Positions 1 through 12,452 of a stretch of DNA of 64,000 nucleotides are shown here, piece by piece. The notes under the pieces were generated by a model. That model saw only the letters and a program-made list of their open reading frames with translations. It did not search any database and had not been told where the DNA came from. Made by a program: the position numbers and the translations under genes. This DNA is from Ceratodon purpureus (lineage: Eukaryota > Streptophyta > Bryopsida > Pseudoditrichales > Ditrichaceae): contig CM026433.1 in assembly GCA_014871385.1 (NCBI GenBank), forward strand, positions 2,864,474 to 2,928,473, given 5' to 3'. Numbering within the stretch: position 1 is the first letter of the stretch; each line of letters begins with the position of its first letter.

Positions 1-53
1 GGCGGAAGAGGATCTGGTACACTACAGCAGAATTTTTTCTCCGACAGGGATGA

Positions 54-419
54 TCAACTTGAAACATCGGGTGGTTTCTGGAAGTGCCGGAAGGCTTTGT
101 CAATGGAGCCACCTAACACCTTTGTCTCAAAGTCGACTTCAAATCTCGATTTGTTTGAAATCGTAATCTCCTCCATCAAAACAGTCGAGAGGTCTGACTC
201 TGGAAATACTATGTCTATGGGTGTAACCTTCAGATATCTCTCCAGCTGCTTGGCACGAAGCAGCAATTGAATTGGTGCTCCATTCGGTTGAGCTTGCATT
301 GCTAGAGTTCCCATTCCAAATCCTTGACCAGAAATTCCATTGTTGACCAATGTAGAAGACTCCACAGTCAAAGTATTAGCATCCTTTCTTACTGGAGAAA
401 CATGTCTTTGAGAACTTTC
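54..419 (-). pseudogene. Unrecognised minus-strand coding fragment split by the copia insertion
   Basis: An open minus-strand frame runs about 120 codons from the edge of the retrotransposon to a stop at 54-56. If the copia element and one copy of its CTTTC target duplication are removed, the frame continues on the far side (5706 onwards), through the residues GQWITLRMLDE, so the element landed inside an open frame. The residue mix (for example VTPIDIVFPESD) looks like ordinary coding sequence. I do not recognise the family and see no catalytic motif or membrane segment. On the upstream side an in-frame TAA lies just before an ATG at about 5745, so this ATG or an unseen splice site would start the exon. 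It may be a real gene broken by the insertion, or already a relic. Confidence 0.4.
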
Positions 420-567
420 TGTTCGCAAGAATAGAAATAGATTAGGGTTTCTAATATTAGACGACCTAAAGTGGTCGCCGCCCAGGCTCTGCCCTGGTTC
501 CTGTATAAACTTCCTCTTCTCTAATCTATCGCTCTCTCTTACAGAGCTGTCTTTCTCGATATCAACA
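420..567 (+). repeat. 5' LTR of the copia element
   Basis: This 148-bp repeat starts TGTTCGCAAG and ends ATCAACA. It matches 5558-5705 except for a T/C difference in the GCCCTGG(T/C)TCC stretch. It is very short for a plant copia LTR and carries a pyrimidine-rich 3' part. Confidence 0.97.
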
Positions 568-580
568 TGGTATCAGAGCT
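568..580 (+). other. Primer-binding site (tRNA-iMet type)
   Basis: TGGTATCAGAGCT starts directly after the left LTR. It is the usual plant copia primer site, complementary to the 3' end of initiator methionine tRNA. Confidence 0.9.
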
Positions 581-630
581 GTTTTATTGAAAAACAGATC
601 CAAAGTCAGTCTCTCTTCCATTTCTCAAAA

Positions 631-3600
631 ATGGACTCCACCTTGAGAGACATGTCCGATTCAACGAAGCTTGAAGGACAGACTAACTATCTCCTATGGA
701 GTTATCGGACTAAGATGATTCTTTTGCAGGAAAAGTTATGGTGCTTCATTGAGGTACCTGCTAGCAGCGCCGGCACCAACTCTGGAAGCAGCTCCAGCAC
801 CAGTGGTGCAACCTCAGCACATGCCAGTTCCGGAGTAACCGCAGCCGCTACAGCCACCAGCACTCCAACATCTTCGCCTACACCCGCTTCCGCACCAGAC
901 GAGGCCGAGCGCAAGATCAAAGCCTGCAGAGTCATCATATCCACAGTTAAGGATCACGTTATCCTTCACATCCTTCATTTAACTGACCCCTTAGAAATCT
1001 GGAACAAGTTAAAGACGATGTACGATATTCAGTCTCCATCCCGCAGATTAGCACTTAAGGAGAGACTCTACTCACTTCGTATGCCAGAAGGAAAAACGCT
1101 AGACTCCCATCTCCAGGATGTTAATTCGATAGTCACCCAGCTAGCCAGTTTAGGAGTGACAATCAACGATGAAGACTTAGTAGACCAAATGTTATCCAGT
1201 TTGCCCAAGAGCTGGAGCACATTTAAGGCAATACAGCAAGGTAGGGAACGGAGCCCCACCTTTTCGGAATTGCAGGGATCCATGCTGCACGAAGAAAGCT
1301 CACGACTGACAGAGAGGCGCGAGTCAGATGAGGTCCTCTACGCACAGCAGTCTGATACACATCACCGCCAGAATTCTTCCAGGGGCGGACGCTTTGGCAG
1401 AAGGGGTCGAGGTCGAGGCAGGAGCTCTCACGGTCCACGCACCTGCAGACGCTGTGGCTCGACATCACACACTGAGGCAGACTGCGAAACCACGAAGATA
1501 GAAAGACAAATCCGTGATCTCCAGGTACAACTATCCAAGCTCAAGACTACTCATTCGACATCATACTCTTCTATAGATATCTTACCAAGTGACGAGTCTG
1601 AAGGCGACGACACCCAGGCAGCCCTTAACGCGTGCATGTCTGCATTCACAGTAGACGAGGAACCCTGGTTCCTCGACTCTGGTGCCAGCTCGCACGTCAC
1701 CGGGAGCCCTCATCTGTTCACAAACAAGTCGCATTCCTCTATCACTAGCATTAGAACCGCAGCAGGTCAGGTTCTTCCTGTAGTACACAAGGGAAACATT
1801 AGTTTCTCTGATCATGAAGTAAAAAGTGTGCAAGACATTCTCTACGTCCCAGGAGTGAAAACTAATCTTCTATCAGTCGGCCGGTTTGCAGACTTAGGAC
1901 ACACCATTTTGTTTAATTCAAACAAATGCCTCATCTATGACACTTACAATCCCAAGGCTGTGTTCTTAGAAGCTCACCGCGATCCGCGTACCAAGCTATA
2001 TCGGCTAACTGCGAAGCCTGTCACATCACAATCAACAGCCCTCTCAGTTAGTGCATCAAAAGTTTCCATAGAAACTGTAGATCTCTGGCACAAGAGGTTA
2101 GCTCATGTTAATCAACAGAGCCTCTATCACCTATCCAACAGGGGACTAGTCAATGGGATACCAAGAATTCCGAACCTGAAACGGCACTGCATGAGCTGCA
2201 TCTTGGGAAAATCCCATCGACAACCATTCCCGAAGACCCGCTCCACTTTTTCCGCTGCCCCTCTCGAACTTGTGCACAGCAACCTCTGTGGCCCTCTATC
2301 CACACCAACATTGACAAATTGTAAGTATATCCTAACTTTCATAGATGATTTTTCACGAAAATCATGGATTTACTTTCTTCAAACTAAATCTCAGACTCTG
2401 AGCTACTTTCTCCAATTCAAAGCTTTGGTCGAGACACCTACCAGGAAGATTCAGAGCCTCCGGTCAGACAGGGGAGGCGAGTACCTCTCCTCCGAATTTG
2501 ACCAATTCTGTAAGGCCCACGGAATACATCATCAATTGATAGCTGGATACTCCCCCCAACAGAATGGAGTAGCTGAGCGCAGAAATCGTTACCTGCTGGA
2601 GGGAATTAGAAGCGTCGCTTCAGGCACTCGAATTCCCAGGTTCTTGTGGGATGAAGTTGCTCGCACCGTCAATTACATACAGAACCGCCTGCCCTGTAGA
2701 GCACTCAACCTAAAAACACCTGAGGAAACCTATACAGGTCAGAAGCCGAACATTTCTCACTTGAGGGTAATCGGCTGCCTTGCCTTTTGCCACATTCCAA
2801 AGGAGAAACGATCTAAACTAGATCCAAAAGCCATAGCTACCATCCTATTAGGTTACGATGAATCATCGAAGGCTTACCGGTGTTATAACCCCCTGACCCG
2901 TAAAATTCTCCTCAGCCGCGACGTTACCTTCGAGGAGTCTCTCTTCGTGTCAGATCCTCCTCCTGCACAATACCAACCAACCTTGTTAGAACAGGTCGAT
3001 CTTTCACCCCAACAACCAAGTCAACCAACTGATCACCCAGTGTCACCCAACCTTCCTACCGCTCAGCCCCTGAGCCTACCTCCATTGACACTACTCGATG
3101 TGCCTCCGTCTTCTCCTCCACGGTCCCTCGCCCCTGCGCCACAGCCCCCTGAAATATCAGCCAATTCTCCCGTCACTTCACAGCCTGAACAGCCCCGTCG
3201 AGGAACAAAGTCCCGAGCTCCCAGCATTAAGCTGGGAGATTACTTCGTTTACCTCACCCAAGACTCCCCGGACTGCTTTACAGCTCTCGCTGCCACCTCA
3301 GACTATTTGTCTGATCCGGCTCAAACTCCCACGTTAGAACCTACATTTCAACAGGCTATCCGAGATCCAACCTGGACTGAAGCGATGACAAAAGAAATGG
3401 ATAGCATTTACAAGAACCAAACCTGGAAGTTAGAGTCCTTACCTAAGGGTGTCAAGCCCATTAGCTGTAAGTGGGTATTTAAGACTAAACCCGGCCCTCC
3501 TGGTTTTCCTCCCACTCGCAAGGCAAGGTTGGTCGAGCGCGGATTTCAGCAAAAACCCGGGCTGGACTATCAAGAGACATTCGCCCCTGTTATTAAGTGG

Positions 3601-4941
3601 GTCACCATCCGTGCAACGGTTGCACTGGCTGCAGCAAATCAGTGGGACGTCCATCACATGGACGTCCGCACTGCATTTCTCCACGGCAAATTAAAAGAGG
3701 ATGTCTTCATGCTGCAGCCGCCAGGGTTCATCATTCCCGGCCAGGAAGAAAAGGTGTGTCACCTGTTACGCTCCCTCTATGGTCTCAAACAGTCTCCACG
3801 CGCCTGGTATGAACGGATTGATGCTTCTCTCCGTCAGGTAGGGCTGCTCCGAAGCTCCTATGATCCCAACTTGTATTACCTACACAAACACAACCAGATA
3901 CTATTAGTGATGCTTTACGTTGATGACCTTTTCATCACTGGCAGCTGCAGCAATCTGATACAATGGATAAAAACCTATCTTACCAAGGAATTTGACATGA
4001 CAGACTTAGGTAGAATACAAAAATACCTGGGCGTTGTCTTCGAATATCTCCCCGATGGTATCCTCCTTCACCAGACTCAGTACGCACTCTCCATCCTGCG
4101 TGAATTTTTGCCCCCTGATCTCCAGTCTTCTAAGGTTCCCCTTCCTGCTGGGCAAATCCTCACCTCCGAAACAGGAACCCCCCCTGTAGACGCAACACAT
4201 TACTCCCAATTAGTTGGTAAACTAATTTTCTTGACAATTACTCGCCCAGATCTCTCTTACGCGGTCAACCGCGTTGCTTCCTTCATGGCCAGCCCGCAGC
4301 AGCAGCACCTCGACTCAGCTATCCACATCTTGAGGTACCTGAAACACACACCCGACCATGGTCTTTTTTATCAGAAAAATAAACCAATCACATTGACAGG
4401 TTTCACTGATGCCGACTGGGGAAGCTGCACCGATACAAGGCGAAGCGTGGGAGCATACCTGTTTCAACTTTCTGGCTCCCCCATCAACTGGAGCAGCAAG
4501 AGACAGCTAACGATATCCCGATCTTCCACTGAGTCGGAATACCGCGCCCTCAGCGACGGTGTGCAAGAAGGCGTCTGGATATCCAGACTTCTTACCGAAC
4601 TTCAAGTCCTTCCAAACCGTAGAATTTCCCTCCGGCACAAGACAAGTCCCATTAGCACAGAGTTAAACCCCTCAGTTAGTATCCACTGCGACAATCAAAG
4701 TGCTCTAAAATTAGCTAAAAACCCAGTGTTCCATGCAAGATCCAAGCACATCGAAATCCATCATCACTTCATCCGGGAGAGGGTTCTAGAGGGGGAAATA
4801 GAATTGCAATTCATTAGTACCGCACTCCAGCCGGCTGATATTCTCACCAAACCTCTGGGTCGGATCAAGTTCGAACAACACAGACAGAACCTGAACCTCC
4901 TCTCTCTATCTCTTCTCAAATCTAAACTGTGCAAAACCTAA
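631..4941 (+). CDS. Copia Gag-Pol polyprotein
   Basis: This single frame of 1436 codons encodes the retroelement capsid and enzymes. Gag lies at about residues 10-260, followed by a Ser/Arg/Gly-rich stretch and a CCHC zinc knuckle, CRRCGSTSHTEADC, at 272-285. The protease has WFLDSGASSH with the catalytic Asp near 349. The integrase HHCC zinc region is near 485-525. Its core shows LVHSNLCGP (Asn at 551 where the first Asp of the D-D-E triad belongs), then LRSDRGGEY and QQNGVAER, which supply the second Asp and the Glu. A Pro-rich linker leads to the reverse transcriptase, with YVDD at 1096-1099, and then to RNase H (GFTDADWGS and the STESEYRA region). The start is the first ATG after the leader. 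The frame has no stop or shift. The Asn at the integrase position should abolish strand transfer by this copy's own enzyme. Confidence 0.96.
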   Translation: MDSTLRDMSDSTKLEGQTNYLLWSYRTKMILLQEKLWCFIEVPASSAGTNSGSSSSTSGATSAHASSGVTAAATATSTPTSSPTPASAPDEAERKIKACRVIISTVKDHVILHILHLTDPLEIWNKLKTMYDIQSPSRRLALKERLYSLRMPEGKTLDSHLQDVNSIVTQLASLGVTINDEDLVDQMLSSLPKSWSTFKAIQQGRERSPTFSELQGSMLHEESSRLTERRESDEVLYAQQSDTHHRQNSSRGGRFGRRGRGRGRSSHGPRTCRRCGSTSHTEADCETTKIERQIRDLQVQLSKLKTTHSTSYSSIDILPSDESEGDDTQAALNACMSAFTVDEEPWFLDSGASSHVTGSPHLFTNKSHSSITSIRTAAGQVLPVVHKGNISFSDHEVKSVQDILYVPGVKTNLLSVGRFADLGHTILFNSNKCLIYDTYNPKAVFLEAHRDPRTKLYRLTAKPVTSQSTALSVSASKVSIETVDLWHKRLAHVNQQSLYHLSNRGLVNGIPRIPNLKRHCMSCILGKSHRQPFPKTRSTFSAAPLELVHSNLCGPLSTPTLTNCKYILTFIDDFSRKSWIYFLQTKSQTLSYFLQFKALVETPTRKIQSLRSDRGGEYLSSEFDQFCKAHGIHHQLIAGYSPQQNGVAERRNRYLLEGIRSVASGTRIPRFLWDEVARTVNYIQNRLPCRALNLKTPEETYTGQKPNISHLRVIGCLAFCHIPKEKRSKLDPKAIATILLGYDESSKAYRCYNPLTRKILLSRDVTFEESLFVSDPPPAQYQPTLLEQVDLSPQQPSQPTDHPVSPNLPTAQPLSLPPLTLLDVPPSSPPRSLAPAPQPPEISANSPVTSQPEQPRRGTKSRAPSIKLGDYFVYLTQDSPDCFTALAATSDYLSDPAQTPTLEPTFQQAIRDPTWTEAMTKEMDSIYKNQTWKLESLPKGVKPISCKWVFKTKPGPPGFPPTRKARLVERGFQQKPGLDYQETFAPVIKWVTIRATVALAAANQWDVHHMDVRTAFLHGKLKEDVFMLQPPGFIIPGQEEKVCHLLRSLYGLKQSPRAWYERIDASLRQVGLLRSSYDPNLYYLHKHNQILLVMLYVDDLFITGSCSNLIQWIKTYLTKEFDMTDLGRIQKYLGVVFEYLPDGILLHQTQYALSILREFLPPDLQSSKVPLPAGQILTSETGTPPVDATHYSQLVGKLIFLTITRPDLSYAVNRVASFMASPQQQHLDSAIHILRYLKHTPDHGLFYQKNKPITLTGFTDADWGSCTDTRRSVGAYLFQLSGSPINWSSKRQLTISRSSTESEYRALSDGVQEGVWISRLLTELQVLPNRRISLRHKTSPISTELNPSVSIHCDNQSALKLAKNPVFHARSKHIEIHHHFIRERVLEGEIELQFISTALQPADILTKPLGRIKFEQHRQNLNLLSLSLLKSKLCKT

Positions 4942-5260
4942 CCTGTTAAGTAGCACTGAGCCTCCTCCAACGAACCGAAGGATCGGAATTCAGCTCCACG
5001 AAACCTGTGTACCTGTAATTTACACTTCTCCCAACTTGTAAAAATTCCCACGATTCTTCCCCTACGAACAGCGTAGTACTTCCCTAAAACCCTAGGTTTC
5101 TCTTCTCTATCTACAATCCTCCAGCAGTCCTCAATTCCCCTCGCTGCTTGCGTATCCCTTCTCTCACCCGATCCACCTATACATTACACAACCCGATCAG
5201 CAAACCCAAGAGCAGAAATTAGGGATCAGTCAGAAACAAAGAAATCGCAAGGAGTTTTAC

Positions 5261-5540
5261 CTGCTTCGAAGCTCAATTGGAGCAGCTCCGACTCGGCCCT
5301 GCCATCTCGCTCTCCATCGACATCTTCGACTGATACCAGCTGCCTCGACACCCGAGCGTTCACCCACGAAACAATTCCTCCAAACACACAAGAAATTAAC
5401 CCGGCAACGGCCCAAATCATCATCGCAAGATAATCCTGCCATGTCCGATTCGGTTGCCGACAGACCATCCTCTCGCTCCTGGCCCTCAACATCGATAAAG
5501 TTAAAGAGCGCAAGAACAAACCGACAATGAAATCCGACAA
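5261..5540 (-). other. Antisense open frame with a membrane segment inside the copia 3' region
   Basis: On the minus strand, between the Gag-Pol stop and the right LTR, a frame opens with ATG at 5540. It contains a basic stretch, then one strongly hydrophobic segment (AMMIWAVAGLISCVFGGIV), then an acidic tail. The frame reaches a good splice donor, GCAG|GTAAAA, at 5261/5260. It looks like the first exon of a small membrane protein gene carried in reverse orientation. Reverse-oriented capture would keep introns, because they cannot be spliced out of the sense retroelement RNA. I do not recognise the protein. It may instead be a chance open frame. Confidence 0.35.
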
Positions 5541-5548
5541 TGCGGTTT

Positions 5549-5557
5549 GAGAGGGGG
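5549..5557 (+). other. Polypurine tract
   Basis: GAGAGGGGG directly precedes the right LTR and is where plus-strand priming is expected. Confidence 0.85.
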
Positions 5558-5705
5558 TGTTCGCAAGAATAGAAATAGATTAGGGTTTCTAATATTAGAC
5601 GACCTAAAGTGGTCGCCGCCCAGGCTCTGCCCTGGCTCCTGTATAAACTTCCTCTTCTCTAATCTATCGCTCTCTCTTACAGAGCTGTCTTTCTCGATAT
5701 CAACA
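5558..5705 (+). repeat. 3' LTR of the copia element
   Basis: This 148-bp repeat starts TG and ends CA. It differs from the left LTR at one position that I can see, and is followed by the target duplication CTTTC. Confidence 0.97.
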
Positions 5706-5930
5706 CTTTCATCAAGCATACGAAGTGTAATCCACTGACCCATGCCCCTTTAAGACACGCGGAGGTCATTAACTTCGGTTTCTCTGGCGAATCCTTTTCT
5801 AAAGCCTGGCTCTCTAGCTGTTGCCATTGAAGTTGTATTGGTTGACCAGGAGAAGCAGGCCCACTCCAGCTTCCGCTTTCTGCTCTAACTAGGGGCAGAG
5901 CAGATTCAGCAATACCTGTGCGTATGTTGA

Positions 5931-6098
5931 TTTCAAATTACCTCCAGCTCGATGAGCTCATTGACAAACTTGCAAAACCTGAATTTGCGTGCCTGTTGGG
6001 AGATTGAAGATTTGACAGGGCTGTGTGAGCTCCTTTCCCTACAGTTGCTCAATGTTGGATTAAGAGGAATCTCCGAGTTACCTCATGATTTGAGATAG
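5931..6098 (+). pseudogene. Leucine-rich-repeat protein fragment
   Basis: A plus-strand frame of 55 codons ends at TAG 6096-6098. It reads as about two plant-type leucine-rich repeats: LTNLQNLNLRACWEIEDL, then LLSLQLLNVGLRGISELP. This spacing is typical of NB-LRR resistance proteins. An in-frame TGA at 5928-5930 closes it upstream. A possible splice acceptor (TTACCTCCAG) at about 5946 could make it a last exon. No NB-ARC or kinase domain is visible nearby, so it is most likely a 3' remnant. Confidence 0.55.
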
Positions 6099-8574
<2,476 letters not shown>

Positions 8575-8578
8575 TTAA

Positions 8579-9506
8579 CCCCTAACTATCCTTAAAACTC
8601 AAAATGGGTTATTGCAATTTCAGGCAGCCTAAATGGGGAGGTTAAAAGTAATATTTTTTTTCAAGATTTTTACTAGATGCTCTCTTTATGGTAAGGTCTA
8701 TGTAGTAAAAAAATTGAAGCCAAATTCCAATTTTAGAACCTTCATCTAGAAATTTTAGGTTTTTAAGTCCAAAATGGGCAGTCTAAAATTAGGTCTTTTA
8801 AAAAAAAAAAATGAAATATTTTCATTACCAAATCACTGCTCAAGTTCCATAGTAACCAAAGTCAAAAAGTTTACCAATTTTACAAGGGCAGCCTCCAAAA
8901 CTTACAATGACAAGCTTCAAAGTTTTTAGTAATTTTTGAATTTTTCCTTAAACAATTTGACAAAATTCAAGATTTTTGAATTTTTTGAAAATTATTTTTT
9001 TTGAAAATCAAAAATTTATAAAGGTACCTACTCACCGTTCACTTTTTTTCTTAGCTCACAAGTTGTGTTTGTAATGCATGTTTTACTATTTTGACAATTT
9101 TATACCTTCTTATAGAAAATATTTTGCATGAAGGTCTAAAAAGCGTTTTGAGTCCCTGAAATTTTGCATGTGCATACCTAACTTCGTTAGCGACATGGAA
9201 AAAAATATGACCGTAATGTTTGAGGTAACAATCTTCAAGTCTCCCTTTGCACCATGGAAGCAATGCCTCTTGAGCAATGTCCAAAAAAACTTATGCACAA
9301 ACTCTAAATGCTATGATCTTAAAAACGATAATCATCGAACGGTCAATTTTCGGACCTAGAACTACAAATAGGCTTAGATTCAAGATCTTACGGTTGCAAG
9401 TCTTTAAAAAGTTTTAAAAAATTGTTTGTACCTTTCGAAGTGCATAGAGGTAAAAAATGGCACTTTTGAGATTTCAAGCTTCCAAAAACACAAGGAAAGT
9501 TAGGGG
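8579..9506. mobile_element. TTAA-flanked inverted-repeat element, copy 1 (piggyBac-like MITE)
   Basis: The 928-bp element starts CCCCTAACTATCC and ends GGAAAGTTAGGGG, which are imperfect inverted repeats. TTAA flanks it on both sides (8575-8578 and 9507-9510). A second copy of almost the same length (927 bp) lies at 43202-44128 and aligns by eye along its whole length, including the blocks AACCTTCATCTAG and AGGGCAGCCTCCAAAA. It has no transposase. A TTAA target and CCC ends are the hallmark of the piggyBac superfamily, but the class assignment is an inference. Confidence 0.8.
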
Positions 9507-9524
9507 TTAAGTATTAGTCAATTC

Positions 9525-11594
9525 ATGCCCAGAGATTGTACTTGGGTGTGGCAATCAACTTCTATATCAAAGTACTACATTTGCACCGCTCTAGTACTAG
9601 CAATTCTACAAAATCAACACAAGACTTCCAAAACTTGCACCACAAGACTTCCATCTCTACGACAACCTAAAGTAAGTAATATTAGGATGATTAAAATTTT
9701 ATTTTTTTTCTCTTCTTTCTTCATCACAATAATTACCTCATCAATTTTCCTCTCCTTTCCGACTATCATCATTATTTTTTGTTTTATTTCTAAATATTTT
9801 AGAGGTAACATTTCACCTTTGTATACAAAACAAGGGGATTTTTTATTCATTTTAGTTTATTATTGTTTTGTATTCTTTTGTATAGAACATGCATGAATGA
9901 AGCATATGTTATACACTCATTGATTCTAAGTTTTGTTCCGTATGAAGAGGGAGGGGATGAAGCATATGCCGCACCTATTACTTTTTCAATTCCTAGCACA
10001 TGGTCATTGAAGGAGAAGGAAGGGGAAGCGCGGGGGGGGGGGGGGGGGGGGGGGGGGGAGAGAGAGGAAAGGCATGTGCTACACCCTTATTGCTTAGAAA
10101 TTTTAACCATATGATTATATTTAAATATATGAATAACTTTAGTTCATTATTCTGTAAGGTTTATGAGGCAATACTGCCGCAGGAGATTTTTTTTGCAAAA
10201 TTGCCATTGCTTTTAAAGATTATAGATGGTATTTTTACACTAGATGACAAACGCGTTATTCTAAAAATTACTCATTATTTGTTGAAAGATGGGAAGGTTT
10301 TATGTTCGAAGATATGGGAAAGAAGAGTTTTTGTTCAAAAAATTGTAGTTCCAATTTCTACAGGTGAAGAAGGTTTTTGCAATATTTTTGTTATATCAAA
10401 TGCAACAACTAGTGTTACTTTTTTTGTTCTGAAAACTTCCAATATTATTTGAATATTGGATGATTTGGTTGGCATGAAAATCACAAGTTTAGTCAAAGCA
10501 CCGAAATAGTGAGCATAGTTGAAAGAGGTAAGGCAAATCTTTGTACTTCTATGTTGAATGTATTCAACAGTTTGAGTGAATCAGAGCAATCGGAGTTGAC
10601 TGAATTCATCGATGGTCATAAGAATTTTGTTTCAATTGGATATAATTTCAATATTGTAGATTTAGAAAAGCCGAAGTGCCCAACATCATACAGAAAATGA
10701 TATAGAGCACTCTCATTTCTAGATGACCATTTTCAAAATAAAGACTCATAGGTTGAGAATCAATCACCCCTTCAAGTTCTTACTCCATTTGAATTTGGAG
10801 AACTTTGTGGAGGAAATTCATGTTTTGAATTAAGAACTGATGATCTTGTTGCATCTACCCAAAAACCTTCTTGAGCTATTTCTAAAAGGAAAAGAAAAAA
10901 GAGAAAAAAACTTATCTGCTCTAAAAAGAGTATTGAAAAATCTATTGAAAATGAATTATTAAATCCCCCATCTTAAGAAATCGACAAAGGATATGTCTTT
11001 GGAAGAGATTTCTTTTTTATGGTTGACATTGATCATGTAAAAACTCCAATGGATGGATTTACTAATCAGTGCATCCTCAATGTAAAGAATGCGGAAAAAG
11101 TTTACAATGCATTGCGATCAAGAGAGTTGGTGAAAACCATTGGATAATCATACGTCCAATGTATTACAAGGATCCTTATGGCATTGTTGAAGGTGAAGCT
11201 CGTTTTACAAGAAATTATTTAAAACAAGTATTTTTAAAATGCTTAAAGGGAATGCCTGGGAATTTTTTTGGAAGTGAAAAGGCAATCATTTTCAAAAGGC
11301 ATTAAATTTGAGCTGATGGATGGGCAACATATTGTACACGCTTGTAGTATTTTGGCAAAACGTAATCTTGCATCTAAGTTACTTTCCAAAAAAGATTGTA
11401 ACAATATATTTTCAAGACGGCCTACAATGCTTGTTCTTTATGATGATGATGATGATATTACGTATCCATTTTCATCAACAAGATTGAATGACATTACAAC
11501 AAATAAGAAGTACAACATCACTATAGGTGAAATGTTGGAGAAAGCAAGATTATTATGGAATACTTTTGGTCCCTCTAATGTAGACAATGATTAA
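9525..11594 (+). pseudogene. Decayed reading frame of an unknown protein
   Basis: Successive plus-strand open segments (about 9525-9896, 10100-10452, 10509-10700, 11000-11305, 11268-11594) have coding-like composition but are separated by stops and frame changes. Recognisable phrases include CKECGKSLQCIAIKRVGENH (a Cys pair with possible zinc-binding spacing) and ITIGEMLEKARLLWNTFGP. I do not recognise the family. A large decayed DNA transposon or a retro-copied gene are both possible. A G27 run interrupts it at 10032-10058. Confidence 0.4.
10032..10058 (+). repeat. G27 homopolymer
   Basis: 27 consecutive G residues followed by a short GA run. It could form quadruplexes. Such a length could also be misjudged by sequencing or assembly. 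Confidence 0.95.
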
Positions 11595-12452
11595 AAAAAA
11601 AATTGCGTTGTTAGCCATGAATTACAAGCCAACCGTTACATGTATGTGAGACCTTTTCAAAGATATGAGAATCAAGTTTTGTGATTTTGTTTCAATGACC
11701 ACGCTTCTAAATACTTGTTGGACAGCATTCAAGGCCATGTGTGATGCCTATAATAACGAACTTACTTTTAACTAGGGCTTCGCTACTCTTCGCATTACCA
11801 GTGACGATTGATATTTTATGCTAGATTTGTATATAATAGAATAAGATATTTGGTATTTATTTGTAATATTAAAGTATGATATATAGAGGTGATCAATTTT
11901 CAAGACCTTTGGCCCTAGCCCTTGACATTGAGTGTGAAGCTCCACAGGTCAATTTTTCAATTTTTCAGCTAAAAAATCTAGAACTGAAATTGCTGAAACC
12001 GCTCAGCCTCGGCCTCTAGTTTCGGGCTAGTCTGAAACGACCCTTAAATCAGGAGGATTTATTCCATTTAAAAAATTAAGAATGCACGGTAGAAAAGCAT
12101 TTAGAAGACAACAGACTTCTAATCAGAAACGTTGATAGAGTTTAGAGGAAGAAGTAAATTATCATGATACATGTATTACAGATGCTGGAGTGCAAAATTT
12201 TCCAGAAATATTCTGCAATAAATAGGAAGATCCTACCAAGACCCAAATCTAAGAAAAGGTATGTGATTTTAGTAGCCTAGAGTCAACCTATTGCCGAAGA
12301 CTATGAAATGAGACCATCAAACATTTGGTAAAAGCTGTGAATCTTGAAACAAATTGCCCAACATTTTCAGGTAGACAATCAAGGTATTTACACAGGACAC
12401 GATATACATTTCACAAATATTTCACATGAGCTATTGCAGTGAAAATGAGCTG
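11595..12452. other. Gene-free spacer
   Basis: No coding region recognised. A TAGAGGTGATCAA motif near 11884 resembles plant hAT transposon ends, but no partner was found. The stretch ends at the 3' side of the cyclin C fragment. Confidence 0.4.

Larger units (their letters stand above)
420..5705 (+). mobile_element. Complete Ty1/copia LTR retrotransposon
   Basis: The two 148-bp direct terminal repeats begin TG and end CA, and I see one difference between them. The element is flanked by a perfect 5-bp duplication, CTTTC, at 415-419 and 5706-5710. A primer-binding site directly follows the left LTR, and a purine tract directly precedes the right LTR. One uninterrupted Gag-Pol frame lies inside. 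The domain order protease, integrase, reverse transcriptase, RNase H is that of copia (Pseudoviridae-type). The near-identical LTRs and intact frame argue for a recent insertion. About 616 bp lie between the Gag-Pol stop and the right LTR, and hold an antisense open frame. The element interrupts a minus-strand reading frame. Confidence 0.97.

Noticed and set aside
11884..11900. TAGAGGTGATCAA as a hAT terminal repeat
   Set aside because: No inverted partner and no 8-bp duplication were found.
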